From DAISKN01 sp964553925 (lineage in GTDB: Bacteria > Acidobacteriota > Vicinamibacteria > Marinacidobacterales > SMYC01), in NCBI GenBank assembly GCA_964553925.1, contig CAZKNR010000539.1, positions 11,778 to 75,777 on the forward strand: DNA of 64,000 nucleotides, read 5' to 3'. The translations under genes and the position numbers were made by a program. The notes under the pieces are model-generated. The model ran no database searches. It was not told where the DNA came from and saw nothing but the letters and a program-made list of their open reading frames with translations. Positions 26,389-35,247 of this stretch are shown here, in pieces. Within the stretch, counting starts at the first letter, position 1; every line of letters begins with the position of its first letter.

Positions 26389-26422
26389 TACTTCTCCCCG
26401 AGCGCTACTTCTCCCCGAGCGC
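26389..26422. repeat. 17-bp tandem duplication at the larC stop
   Basis: The 17-mer TACTTCTCCCCGAGCGC is present twice back to back (26389-26405 and 26406-26422). Read on the minus strand, the first copy forms the last codons of larC and its stop, and the second supplies the Shine-Dalgarno sequence directly ahead of the next gene's ATG. Confidence 0.9.
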
Positions 26423-27574
26423 TTGCATCGCGGCTCGTTGAATCTCCTTGAGCGGCACTTTCTTCGCGGTCGCGAGCTTCCGGCAATCCTCGAGCTCCGG
26501 GGCGCGGTTCACGACCTTTCCCGCGAGAATCCCCTCTTTGACTCTAACCTTTCCGTACCGCGTCGCCGCGGTGACGAAGCGCCTATCGAGCGCCTCGCGC
26601 CGGACCTCATGATAGCGAACGCCGAGGGTGGTTCCCTCGGTAAAAAGGATCTCGCTGACGCTCTCTCGGGCCTGCGGCCGGGCGATGACCGTCACGTTCA
26701 CGCCGGGCCGGTTCTTCTTCATGATTACTGGCGTCAGGAATGCGTCCAGGGCAGCTTCGAGGAGCCTCTCCTGAAGATAGCCCATCTGCTCCGGGGTCAT
26801 GTCGTCGATCGTGGCTTCGAGAACGAGCACCGTTTCCGATTCGCCTCGCTGGCGCTCTCCCAGGACGAGCCGGAGCGCGTTCGGCCGGCCGTGTTCGGGG
26901 TCCTTGGTCCCCAGGCCGTAGCCGATCTTCCGCAGGGTCATCCCGGGAAACGCGCCGAATCGAGTCGAAAGACCCGTAACCAGGAGCGCCCCCGTGGGAG
27001 TCGTGCGCTCGAAATCATCCCCGTCCGAGAAGACCGGAGCCCCTCTTAGAAGAAGCGCCGTCGCCGGAGCCGGTACCGTCATGCGGCCGTGCTCGGTCTC
27101 GACGAAACCGCCCCCGACGTTCACATCGGACGAAACCACCTCCGAGACGTCGAGAAGATCGAGGCCGGCCACGGCGCCGACGACGTCGACCAACGTGTCG
27201 ATAGAGCCGAGCTCGTGGAGGTGCACGCTCTCCGCCGTCTCACCGTGGACCTCGGCTTCCGCCTCGAAGAGGCGCCTTATGAGCGTGAGCGAGCGCGATT
27301 TCACTTCGGAGGAGAGCCGGCTCTTCCGGAGGATGCGCTCGAAGTCCACCCAATGGCGGTAACCGCGGTCGCCCGGAGTGGCGACAGAGAGATGCGTCCC
27401 CCTTACTCCCCCCCTCGTACCGCGGGAGCGCGTGAGCCGGAACCCGCCGGCCGGGAGCTTCGAGAGCTCCCGTTTCAGCGCGGCGAGCGGCACCCCGAGA
27501 TCCACGAGCGCCCCGAGGAGCATGTCCCCACTCACTCCGGACGAGCAATCGATGAAAAGGACTTTCTCGCGCAT
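26405..27574 (-). CDS. larC: LarC-like nickel pincer cofactor biosynthesis protein
   Basis: A 389-residue LarC/DUF111 protein, which inserts nickel into the pincer cofactor of lactate racemase-type enzymes. Landmarks are VLFIDCSSGVSGDMLLGALV, VHLHELGSIDTLVDVVG, the TTPTGALLV segment and LEATIDDMTPEQMGYL. ATG 27574 was chosen because the longer frame upstream is not family-like. The partners larB and larE are not in the window, so the nickel enzyme served is unknown. Confidence 0.92.
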   Translation of the reverse strand: MREKVLFIDCSSGVSGDMLLGALVDLGVPLAALKRELSKLPAGGFRLTRSRGTRGGVRGTHLSVATPGDRGYRHWVDFERILRKSRLSSEVKSRSLTLIRRLFEAEAEVHGETAESVHLHELGSIDTLVDVVGAVAGLDLLDVSEVVSSDVNVGGGFVETEHGRMTVPAPATALLLRGAPVFSDGDDFERTTPTGALLVTGLSTRFGAFPGMTLRKIGYGLGTKDPEHGRPNALRLVLGERQRGESETVLVLEATIDDMTPEQMGYLQERLLEAALDAFLTPVIMKKNRPGVNVTVIARPQARESVSEILFTEGTTLGVRYHEVRREALDRRFVTAATRYGKVRVKEGILAGKVVNRAPELEDCRKLATAKKVPLKEIQRAAMQALGEK

Positions 27575-27675
27575 GGGGTAAGCCCGTGGAGTGTGGCGAG
27601 AATCTCCCCGTTTCGCAACCGAATCTCTCTGCGGAATCAGGAGAATCAAGGGGGATGGGGAGATAGGAGGAGATA

Positions 27676-27735
27676 GGGGGATAAACCAGGGACCGATCTT
27701 TGTCTCCCTGTCCCGTCCTGTCCCCCTTATCCCCC
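27676..27735. repeat. Inverted repeat and purine/pyrimidine-rich tract between radC and larC
   Basis: GGGGGATAA (27676-27684) and TTATCCCCC (27727-27735) form a perfect 9-bp inverted repeat around a C/T-rich stretch. The flanking sequence is GGAGATAGG-rich. It lies in the 186-base gap after radC and could fold as a terminator of the minus-strand radC transcript. Confidence 0.5.
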
Positions 27736-27760
27736 ATGTATTGTTTTCCTCGTCAGCCGG

Positions 27761-28471
27761 CTACATCTCTCCCCGCTCCTTGAAGCTCCAGTACCGGCCG
27801 GAGGCGACGATGACGTGGTCGAGGAGCTCGATTCCGAGGATCTGCCCCGCCCGAACCAGCCGAAGCGTGAGCTCCCGGTCCTCGCGGGAGGGCTCGGGAT
27901 CTCCCGAGGGATGGTTGTGAAAGGCGATGATGGCAGCCCCCTGGAGCATCGTCGCCTCGCGAAAGACCTCGCGCGGATGGACGAGAGAGCCGCTCAGGCT
28001 TCCGGTCGAGACGATCTGGAGCTGCTTCAGGCGGTTGCGCGTGTCGAGCACCAAGATTCCGAACGCCTCGAGCGGCCGGGTCCCGAACCGGGGAAGAAGA
28101 AAGCGCGCCGCGTCTCCTGGAAGGCGGAACTGGGGCCGCGGAGAGAGGGGTGGTGCCGCCGCTCTCCTTCCGAGCTCGAAGGCGGCGAGAACCCTCGCGA
28201 CCCGGGCGGCCTTCAGACCCGGGACTCGCGCGAGTGCCGCGGGGCTCGCGCGAGAGAGACCCTCGAGCCCGCCGGTCCGGTCGAGAAGCTGGTTCGCGAC
28301 CTCGAGCACCGAGCGGGCTCGAGTTCCCGAGCCCAGAAGGATCGCGACGAGCTCGTTCACGCCCAGGCTCTCGACCCCGAGCTCGAGGAGCTTTTCGCGC
28401 GGGCGGTCGGCCGGCGTGAGAAGCCGGAGTCCGCTCGCTCCCGAATCGCGCGCGGTGAGAGTGGGCTCCAC
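27761..28471 (-). CDS. radC: RadC/JAB-domain protein
   Basis: A 236-residue RadC family protein. A helix-hairpin-helix-like N-terminal half (LGVESLGVNELVAILLGSGT) is followed by a JAMM metalloprotease-like domain. Metal ligands are in AIIAFHNHPSGDPEPSRED and the preceding FREATMLQGAA. GTG 28471 lies 11 bases after the sirtuin stop. The name DNA repair protein is historical and the true role is unsettled. Confidence 0.93.
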   Translation of the reverse strand: MEPTLTARDSGASGLRLLTPADRPREKLLELGVESLGVNELVAILLGSGTRARSVLEVANQLLDRTGGLEGLSRASPAALARVPGLKAARVARVLAAFELGRRAAAPPLSPRPQFRLPGDAARFLLPRFGTRPLEAFGILVLDTRNRLKQLQIVSTGSLSGSLVHPREVFREATMLQGAAIIAFHNHPSGDPEPSREDRELTLRLVRAGQILGIELLDHVIVASGRYWSFKERGEM

Positions 28472-28481
28472 GAGATAGCTC

Positions 28482-29216
28482 TCAGAGCGCGTCCAGGATC
28501 CGGGGCAGGATCTGCGCTGAAGGACCGGCGAGACGGAGGTCGACGAGCCCACTCAGCGGAGTGAGCTCAGGATTCACCTCGACGACGAGAGCGCCTTGCT
28601 CTCCGGCAACCTCGGGAAGAGAGGCCGCCGGATGGACCAGCGCCGATGTCCCTATCACGAGGAAGACATCGGCGAGGCTCGCGGCCTCGAACGCACGGGA
28701 GAGCACGCCTCCCGGCAGCGCCTCGCCAAACCAGACGACCCCCGGCCGCTCGAGACCTCCGCATTCGCAACGAGGAGGAATCGACGGAAGCGGTGCGCGC
28801 CGGTCCTCCCGGTTCCGGGAACAGCTCACGCAGCGCAGGGTCCAGAGACTTCCGTGAAGCTCCAGGACCGGGCTCGACCCCGCGAGCCAGTGCAGGCCGT
28901 CGACGTTCTGGGTCACAAGATCGAACGCGAACGATCGGCGTCCGAGCGCCGCGAGGGCCCGGTGGCCCTCGTTGGGAGAGCAGGCAGAGACCTTCTGCCG
29001 CCGCCAGTCGTACCACTCCCAGACGAGGACCGGGTCCTTCGCGAACGCTTGGGGCGTCGCGAGCTCTTCGGGCCGGAAATTTCGCCACAACCCTTCGGCG
29101 CCGCGAAACGTCGGGACACCGCTCTCCGCGGATACGCCGGCCCCCGTGAGGGCCACGACGCGGCGAGCCCCGCGGAGCTTCTCGGCAACCATGAGGATCT
29201 CAGACTCGAAGGACAT
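28482..29216 (-). CDS. cobB: Sir2 family NAD-dependent protein deacylase
   Basis: A 244-residue sirtuin. Motifs are ALTGAGVSAESGVPTFRG, TQNVDGLHWLAG, the catalytic HG in ELHGSLW, and GTSALVHPAA. Zinc cysteines are in CVSCSRN and CEC. The Tyr and Arg in WEWYDWRR match the class III pattern linked to desuccinylase/demalonylase activity. radC follows directly. Confidence 0.94.
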   Translation of the reverse strand: MSFESEILMVAEKLRGARRVVALTGAGVSAESGVPTFRGAEGLWRNFRPEELATPQAFAKDPVLVWEWYDWRRQKVSACSPNEGHRALAALGRRSFAFDLVTQNVDGLHWLAGSSPVLELHGSLWTLRCVSCSRNREDRRAPLPSIPPRCECGGLERPGVVWFGEALPGGVLSRAFEAASLADVFLVIGTSALVHPAASLPEVAGEQGALVVEVNPELTPLSGLVDLRLAGPSAQILPRILDAL

Positions 29217-29230
29217 TTCAAGAATTCAAC

Positions 29231-29262
29231 GCAAAGGCGCAAAGGCGCAAAGGCGCAAAGAC
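29231..29262. repeat. 8-bp tandem repeat (GCAAAGGC)x4
   Basis: Four consecutive units, GCAAAGGC three times then GCAAAGAC, lie just upstream of the sirtuin start in the 152-base gap 29217-29368. This CGCAAAGGCGCAAAG type is a simple repeat I recognise from intergenic regions of many environmental bacteria. Confidence 0.85.
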
Positions 29263-29368
29263 GCCAAGACGATAGAGTATCCGTTCGTTCTCGGTCACGT
29301 CTTCCTTTTTCACGCACCGTCCATACGGATCGTTAGACGACAAAGGGACGCCTAGAACTCCCTCGGTC

Positions 29369-30193
29369 TCAGCGGGTGATGAGGGTCTCGCCCTCGAGAT
29401 CGAACCGCTCGGCGGGCCGGCTCGGGTGAGGCTCCCGGTCTCCCGTCCAGCGAACGAAGACCGTTTCTCCCGACCGCCAGGCGCGCTTCAGTGAGTTCAC
29501 GGTGTCGGAGGCGAGGACGCTTTCGTCGGACGCGCCGCTCCCGACGGCGGCGAGAGCCCACTCCCCGAGATCGAGGAGCGACTGGCAGCGCCAGCGCTCC
29601 GCGGAAACCTGGGCCACCGGTAACGCGTGGTCCGCGCTCGTGAGAAAGGCCACGCCGACCGCTCGATCGGGGGTCACCTCGCGGAGCGTCCGGTCCGCTT
29701 CCTCCGCCAGAGGCTCCAGGCCCAAAGCCCCGATGCAGCACAGGAGCTCCGGCGTCCCGAAAGTGAACTGCGCGTTATAACGTTTCGTGCGATTGAAGGC
29801 CCAGGTCAAAGTGAGGCTAGCGGTCGAGAGACGCGCGATCGCTTCCGCGGTGTGCTGGAGGAGGGCGCGCCTCAAGCCATCGCTCGAGACGAGACCGCGC
29901 GCCACGAGCGTTTCACCGAGCGGCCTGTTCTCCCGATGGCATTCCTGGTACACCTCTTCGAACGCAATCGGCGAGAGCGGAGCCTGACTCTGAGCGCGCA
30001 GTAGGCCGGTGAGGCGGTTCTCCATGTCCGACGCCGCCGCCCAGCAGATGCGCCGATCCTCGATGAGGACCGTTCCTTGCGGCGAGTCCAAATCCGTGCA
30101 CGCGAGCGTCCCGGTCGCGCCCCGAGGAAGGCCGTCGATCCCGCGGAGCAGACGGAGAAGGGTCGGCGGGTGAATCGTCTCCGGAAGAAACAT
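29369..30193 (-). CDS. DUF4388-like hypothetical protein
   Basis: A 274-residue protein. The N-terminal 100 residues match the DUF4388 fold (PRGATGTLACTDLDSPQGTV, then EDRRICWAAASDMENRLTGL). A middle with two Cys (LLCCIGALGLEP) and an unassigned C-terminal half follow. No TM segment or catalytic motif is seen. It is the third DUF4388-type gene of the window, with a conventional ATG. Function is unknown. Confidence 0.72.
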   Translation of the reverse strand: MFLPETIHPPTLLRLLRGIDGLPRGATGTLACTDLDSPQGTVLIEDRRICWAAASDMENRLTGLLRAQSQAPLSPIAFEEVYQECHRENRPLGETLVARGLVSSDGLRRALLQHTAEAIARLSTASLTLTWAFNRTKRYNAQFTFGTPELLCCIGALGLEPLAEEADRTLREVTPDRAVGVAFLTSADHALPVAQVSAERWRCQSLLDLGEWALAAVGSGASDESVLASDTVNSLKRAWRSGETVFVRWTGDREPHPSRPAERFDLEGETLITR

Positions 30194-30342
30194 CGGGTTT
30201 CCGAAAGCACGAATGCAAGAGGAATGCCGCGCAGCGACCTGGCTAAGCGTTTACCCGGGCGAGACTTAGAGCCGCAGCCGTTTATGATACGGAGCCGCCG
30301 TGGGATTTTCGCCCCGGCGATCCGGGGATCGCCAGCGCATTT

Positions 30343-31587
30343 TTATATCTCGGCCCCGTCGGCAACGACAGCGTCCTTGGGAATGATCACGATTCCATCC
30401 CGGATGAAATAGTTCTCGCCGTCCTCGTGATCTCGTCCCTCTCGGTTTACGATCCGGACGCCCCGGCCGATCCGCGCGTTCTTGTCGACGATCGCGCGCT
30501 CGACGACGGCTCCCTCGCCGATGCCGATCGGTGGCGTCCCTCGAGCGAAATCCTCGGCGATGACTTCGGGCACCTGGTAGTAGTCGGCCCCCATCACGAT
30601 CGCCTCCTTCACCGACGCGCCGCGCTCGATACGGGCCCGGATCCCGACGACCGAGCGCTCGATCCGGCACTGGTTTAGGATGCAGCCCTCCGTCACGAGA
30701 GAGCGCACGAGAAGACAGTCGTCGATCTTGCTTCCGGGAAGAAAGCGCGGGTGGGTATAGATCGGCGCGAGCGGCTCGTAGAAATTGAACCGGGGAAGGG
30801 GATCAGTAAGAAGCAGATTCGCGTTGTAGAACGAGCGAATGGTGCCGACGTCCTCGAAGTAACCGTCGAAGAGATAGGCGTAGAGTCTCCGGCAGCCGAC
30901 GAGGCGCGGAAGGATGTCATGGCCGAAGTCGCGACCCTCCGAGGCGCCGAGGACGTCTTTCAGCACTTGCCGGTCGAAGAGGTAGATTCCCATCGAGCCG
31001 AGGAACTCGCCTTCGGACTCCATGCCTTCGAGGGCCTCGGGTCCGGGCTTCTCGACGAAATGAGTGACCGCCAGGGACTCGTCGATCTTGAGAATTCCGT
31101 AGCGGGAGGTGTCTTCGCGCGGCACCGGCGTGACGGCGACCGTGACCTCGGCTTTGGTTTTCTTGTGCTGCTCGACCAGATCGCGCAGGTTCATCCGGTA
31201 GAGCTGGTCGCCGCTCAAAATCAACGTCCGATCGACGCCGCCGAGGCTCACGATGTGGCGCAGATTCTGGCGCACAGCGTCGGCCGTTCCCTGGTACCAG
31301 TTCTTGCTCTCGAGCGTCTGATCGGCAGCGAGGATGTCGACGAAGCTCCGGCCGAAAGCGTCGAAGCGATAGGTGCGGCTGATGTGGTTGTGGAGCGACG
31401 CGGAGTTGAACTGGGTCAGGACGAAGATGCGGCGGATCGCCGCGTTGATGCAGTTGCTGATGGGGACGTCCACCAGGCGGTACTTGCCGGCGAAAGGCAC
31501 CGCCGGTTTGGAGCGCTCTTGGGTGAGCGGGAAGAGGCGCTCGCCTCGTCCTCCGCCGAGAATCAGGCCAACGGTCTTCTCCGGCAC
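30343..31587 (-). CDS. glgC: Glucose-1-phosphate adenylyltransferase
   Basis: A 414-residue ADP-glucose pyrophosphorylase, committing step of glycogen synthesis. The N-terminal nucleotidyltransferase has LILGGGRGERLFPLTQERSK and KPAVPFAGKYRLVDVPISN. Substrate motifs are YQGTADAVRQN, FVEKP and GSMGIYLF. A left-handed beta-helix allosteric domain forms the end. No other glg genes are in the window. Confidence 0.95.
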   Translation of the reverse strand: MPEKTVGLILGGGRGERLFPLTQERSKPAVPFAGKYRLVDVPISNCINAAIRRIFVLTQFNSASLHNHISRTYRFDAFGRSFVDILAADQTLESKNWYQGTADAVRQNLRHIVSLGGVDRTLILSGDQLYRMNLRDLVEQHKKTKAEVTVAVTPVPREDTSRYGILKIDESLAVTHFVEKPGPEALEGMESEGEFLGSMGIYLFDRQVLKDVLGASEGRDFGHDILPRLVGCRRLYAYLFDGYFEDVGTIRSFYNANLLLTDPLPRFNFYEPLAPIYTHPRFLPGSKIDDCLLVRSLVTEGCILNQCRIERSVVGIRARIERGASVKEAIVMGADYYQVPEVIAEDFARGTPPIGIGEGAVVERAIVDKNARIGRGVRIVNREGRDHEDGENYFIRDGIVIIPKDAVVADGAEI

Positions 31588-31673
31588 AGCGTTTTCATCG
31601 TATCACGGAGGGAAAAAAGGGCTCTGCTTGGAATCGCGGCCCGGTTGAGATTAACTTGACCCCCGAATCCTCG

Positions 31674-32114
31674 ATGGACTCACTCAAAGAGCTTTTGAAC
31701 GGCCGGCCGGCGGTCATCGCCAGAGCGAGAAACGGTCAGCTCATTCCCGGCTATCTGGAGAAGGGAAAGCTTCTCACGCGGGGAATCCTGAAGATGACCG
31801 ACGTCAGCGGCGAGCCGGTTCCCATCGACATCCACAAGCTCAAGGGGCTCTTCTTCGTGCGGGACTTCACGGGAAACCGCGACTATCTCGAGGAGAAGAC
31901 TCTCGTCGACGACCCGCCGCGGCCCGGAGTTCGCGCGCGGCTCCGGTTCGAGGACAACGAGATGCTCGAGGGCGTGACCGAGAACTCTCTCGAGCTTCTG
32001 GTGAACCCGGGGTTCTTTTTCTGGCCCGGAGACCGCCAGTCGAACAACCTTCTGATCTACGTCCTCAAGCCCGCGCTCATCGGCTTCAGCATCCTCGGGG
32101 TCAAGCACAAGTGA
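31674..32114 (+). CDS. Conserved hypothetical protein (DUF6982-like)
   Basis: A 146-residue protein from ATG 31674 (an in-frame TTG at 31656 is less likely). Two similar beta-rich halves are seen: GQLIPGYLEKGKLLTRGILK and ARLRFEDNEMLEGVTENS. Each looks like a small barrel that senses or binds something, followed by FFFWPGDRQSNNLLIYVLK. It resembles a family I know only as a domain of unknown function. It is divergent from glgC and convergent with the NYN gene. Confidence 0.7.
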   Translation: MDSLKELLNGRPAVIARARNGQLIPGYLEKGKLLTRGILKMTDVSGEPVPIDIHKLKGLFFVRDFTGNRDYLEEKTLVDDPPRPGVRARLRFEDNEMLEGVTENSLELLVNPGFFFWPGDRQSNNLLIYVLKPALIGFSILGVKHK

Positions 32115-32118
32115 CGCT

Positions 32119-32634
32119 TCACTCCTTCTCGCGGCTCTCCTCCCCGAAGACCTCGAGCCAGTAGGCGGCGTCTTTCGAGCTCGCCTGCGGCTTGTCTCCC
32201 AGAGCGTTCGTCGCCGCCTCTTTCCTCTTTCGCCCCTTCCGCGTCTGAAACGGCGCCCAGCTTTCGGGGGCGACAACGCTCGCCCCGAGCTTCCGCACTT
32301 CCCAGGAGAGGTCCCGATCCGCGGTCACCACGGTCACCGGCCTCGAAGCCTCGTCCTTCGATCGGGCCAGCAGGTCCAGGATCGTCCTGTCGGCGTCGGC
32401 CGGCGGAGTCGAGAATCGAATGGTCAGCATCGGGTGGGGGGACGGCTCGGAGGGCGCGGCCTCGCGAGCGGCGTCGAAGACCACGACCACGCGATGGGTG
32501 CGAAGGATGCCCGAGGCGACGATGGACGAGACGAGAGCCCTTCGGCCCGCGGCGAGCCCTGCCTTCTGTTCCGCGCTCGCGAGACTTGCCACGCCTCGAA
32601 TGGCGTTGTAGCCGTCGACGAGATAGACGTTCAG
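32119..32634 (-). CDS. YacP-like NYN-domain ribonuclease with CTG start
   Basis: A 171-residue NYN/PIN-like nuclease. The catalytic N-terminal motif VYLVDGYNAIRG, VVVVFDAA and VVTADRDLSWEVRKLGA are all present. There is no ATG, GTG or TTG between the in-frame stop at about 32662 and this motif. The only plausible start is CTG at 32634, overlapping the greB-like stop as CTGA. The first standard start (GTG 32599 region or 32592) would remove the catalytic aspartate. It is likely translated by coupling to the upstream gene. Confidence 0.8.
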   Translation of the reverse strand: MNVYLVDGYNAIRGVASLASAEQKAGLAAGRRALVSSIVASGILRTHRVVVVFDAAREAAPSEPSPHPMLTIRFSTPPADADRTILDLLARSKDEASRPVTVVTADRDLSWEVRKLGASVVAPESWAPFQTRKGRKRKEAATNALGDKPQASSKDAAYWLEVFGEESREKE

Positions 32635-33143
32635 CGGTAATCGATCTGGAGAATCTCGAGCTCAGCGTTGCCGTCGGGAAGCTCGAGGGTGACGACGTCT
32701 CCGACCCGGGCCGAGATGAGGGCCTTGGCGATGGGGGAGATCCAGCTGATTCTCCCTTTGGCCGGATCGCTCTCGTCGACTCCGACGATGTGATAACTCT
32801 TTTCGTTGCCCTCCTCGTCGGCCACGGTGACGGTGGCGCCGAAGTGCACGCTATCTTTGTCCTGCGAGACCGGGTCGACGACCGTCATGTTGGCCACTCG
32901 TTCGCGAAGGAACTGAGCCCGCCGCTCCAGAGCCTCGAGCCGCTTCTTCGCGGCGCCACCCTTGTTGTCCGCGCCCGCCTTTGTTCGGGGCTCTCCCTCC
33001 AGGCGCAACAGCTCTTCGCGCAGGGCGGCGGCGCCCTCGGGGGTCACATAGTTCTTGACTCCCGCGGGAAGCGGGTCCTTGGGTTCGGCGTGGACCTCGT
33101 TTCCGGGGCCCTCGTCGGATTCCTTGGTGAACGCTTTGCTCAA
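32631..33143 (-). CDS. greB: GreA/GreB family transcript cleavage factor
   Basis: A 170-residue Gre factor, closer to GreB: SKAFTKESDEG, PLPAGVKNYVTPEGAAALRE, a coiled-coil finger, and the C-terminal GRISWISPIAKALI. It rescues backtracked RNA polymerase. Start is TTG 33143 with GGAGA a few bases upstream; the open frame beyond is not family-like. Its stop overlaps the NYN gene CTG. Confidence 0.88.
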   Translation of the reverse strand: MSKAFTKESDEGPGNEVHAEPKDPLPAGVKNYVTPEGAAALREELLRLEGEPRTKAGADNKGGAAKKRLEALERRAQFLRERVANMTVVDPVSQDKDSVHFGATVTVADEEGNEKSYHIVGVDESDPAKGRISWISPIAKALISARVGDVVTLELPDGNAELEILQIDYR

Positions 33144-33259
33144 TGGGTCTCCAAAAAACTTGGGGAAGACGAGAATCGCCCGACCAAGGAGTCTCGGTCG
33201 GGATGAAAGTATTCCAGGAAGTCGCGAAAGGCAAGCGGGACCGGGGGATCCGCCTCCGC

Positions 33260-35167
33260 CTACAGGATCACCCGATCGTTGCCGGAACGCTCGGTCACTC
33301 GTTCCCGGTCGAGCCATTCGAGGAGGGGGATGGCGTGCTTTCGGGTGACTCCCGCCATCTCCTTGAAGAAGGCGACGTCGATCCGGTCCCGCGCCGGCTT
33401 GCAGCTCCGGACGCTCTCCTTGAGCCGCGAAAGGGAATCCCTGTGAAACACCATTCCCTCTGAGATCCGAACCAGGGTGCCGTCCTTGAGGAGCACCCTC
33501 TGGATTCTCTCGAGGAGCTTCACGTCCAGCTTCGCTTCCGACGCGACCTCCTCCAGGGTCTGAGGCTTGACGCCGGCTTTCTGGTAGCGCTCGACGAGCA
33601 GGTCCCGCGCCCGGGACTCGTCCTCGCTCAGGTGAATCCGATGATCGAACGTCGAGACGAGATCTTTCGCGGCCCGGAGCCGCTTTTTCTCCTCGAGCTT
33701 CGCGAGGATGAGATCGAACACCTCGGCGGGAGCGCCCGCGCCCGCTTTCTCCCGGAGCTCGCTCTTGGGCATGCCCCCGAGGAGGGGGTTCTTCTTCTGG
33801 AAGGCCTGGAGCGCCGCTTCCAGCCTCTTTCCCATTTCGTCGACGACCCCGGGGGCGATCAGGACCCGCGGGTTCCGGGAAACCAGAGCTGCGCGACCTC
33901 CCGAGAGGAGCGAGGCGAGGATCGCCTCGAGCTCGGAAGCACCCACGCCGAGTCTTCTCCCGAGATCGTTCTCGGAGACTCCCGAAACCCCGCTTTCGTC
34001 GACGAAGCGGGCCGCGACGGAAGCGGAATTCGAGCCGCCGACGGCCTCGAGGCGGGAGGCGACCGCGAGGCTAAAGACGGAATGCTTCTCGGGATAGGCG
34101 TCGAGCACGATCCCGCCCGCGATCGTCTCGAGCGGTGAGTACCTCCTGAGGATGAACCGGTCGCCGCGGGCGGCGACGATCGGCGCTTCCAGTCGCAGCT
34201 GCGAAAGACCGCGCTCTCCCGGAGCGATGGCCTTCGCTCCCCCGAGGACCCTGGCTCTCGCGAGAACTTGAGCCGTGCCGAGGTGGAGATGCACTCTCGT
34301 CAGGTCCTTCACTGGAATCGGCGAGGAGGCGAGGACCTCGAGGTCGCAGTCCAGCATGAGCGTCGGCCGAAACCCGTCCCCCTCGACGAGCGCGTCTCCG
34401 CGCGCGACGTCCGAGACCTCGATCCCATGAAGGTTCAACGCCGCCCTCTGCCCGGCCGAGGCGCGCGCTTCTTTTTCGCCGTGCACCTGGAGCCCGCGTA
34501 CCCGGACTTCGAGCCCGCGAGGGAGAATCTCGACTTCGTCATCCTGCCCGACGGAGCCCGAGGCGATGGTGCCCGTCACCACGGTGCCGAAGCCCTTCAT
34601 CGAGAAGACGCGGTCGACGGGAAGGCGGAAGAATCCCGCAGTCGAGCGCGCAGGCGCGCTTCGGGCGAGGCTCGCGAGAGTCGCCTTGAGCTCGTCCATC
34701 CCCTCGCCCGTCTTGGTAGAGACCTCGACCAGGGGCGCGTTTTCGAGGAAGCTCCCGGCAACAAGCTCCCGCGCTTCCATTGCCGCAATTTCGCGAATCT
34801 CGGCGTCGACCAGATCGCGCTTCGTAATCACGACCAGGCCGAGGGGAATCCTCAAGAGCCGGCAGATGGCGAAATGCTCTCGCGTCTGCGGCATCACGGA
34901 CTCGTCCGCCGCCACCACCAGCATCACCAGATCGATCCCCCCGACCCCCGCCAGCATGTTCTTCACGAACCGTTCGTGGCCGGGAACGTCGACGAACCCC
35001 AGAGACAGGCCGCTCTCGCTCTTGAGGTAGGCGAACCCCAGATCGATGGTAATGCCCCTCTCCTTCTCTTCCTTGAGCCGGTCGGGGTCGATTCCGGTGA
35101 GCCCGCGGACGAGGGAGCTCTTGCCGTGATCGATGTGCCCCGCAGTCCCGATGACGACGTGCTTCAT
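33260..35167 (-). CDS. selB: Selenocysteine-specific elongation factor
   Basis: A 635-residue SelB. The GTPase domain has GTAGHIDHGKSSLVRGLTG, RGITIDLGF, DVPGHERF and TKRD. The C-terminal winged-helix repeats (residues about 400-635) bind the SECIS RNA hairpin. SelB carries selenocysteinyl-tRNA to in-frame UGA codons, so the organism decodes UGA as selenocysteine at some sites. selA, selD and selC are not in the window. A TGA-containing metal-binding gene lies at 38619-39125. Confidence 0.97.
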   Translation of the reverse strand: MKHVVIGTAGHIDHGKSSLVRGLTGIDPDRLKEEKERGITIDLGFAYLKSESGLSLGFVDVPGHERFVKNMLAGVGGIDLVMLVVAADESVMPQTREHFAICRLLRIPLGLVVITKRDLVDAEIREIAAMEARELVAGSFLENAPLVEVSTKTGEGMDELKATLASLARSAPARSTAGFFRLPVDRVFSMKGFGTVVTGTIASGSVGQDDEVEILPRGLEVRVRGLQVHGEKEARASAGQRAALNLHGIEVSDVARGDALVEGDGFRPTLMLDCDLEVLASSPIPVKDLTRVHLHLGTAQVLARARVLGGAKAIAPGERGLSQLRLEAPIVAARGDRFILRRYSPLETIAGGIVLDAYPEKHSVFSLAVASRLEAVGGSNSASVAARFVDESGVSGVSENDLGRRLGVGASELEAILASLLSGGRAALVSRNPRVLIAPGVVDEMGKRLEAALQAFQKKNPLLGGMPKSELREKAGAGAPAEVFDLILAKLEEKKRLRAAKDLVSTFDHRIHLSEDESRARDLLVERYQKAGVKPQTLEEVASEAKLDVKLLERIQRVLLKDGTLVRISEGMVFHRDSLSRLKESVRSCKPARDRIDVAFFKEMAGVTRKHAIPLLEWLDRERVTERSGNDRVIL

Positions 35168-35247
35168 GGCCGGCCCGGATCATAGCCCGGGACAAGACAC
35201 GGGCGAAGTGTTTGTGCCAAGATCCCGGCTGGCGGAAGGAGAGCTCG

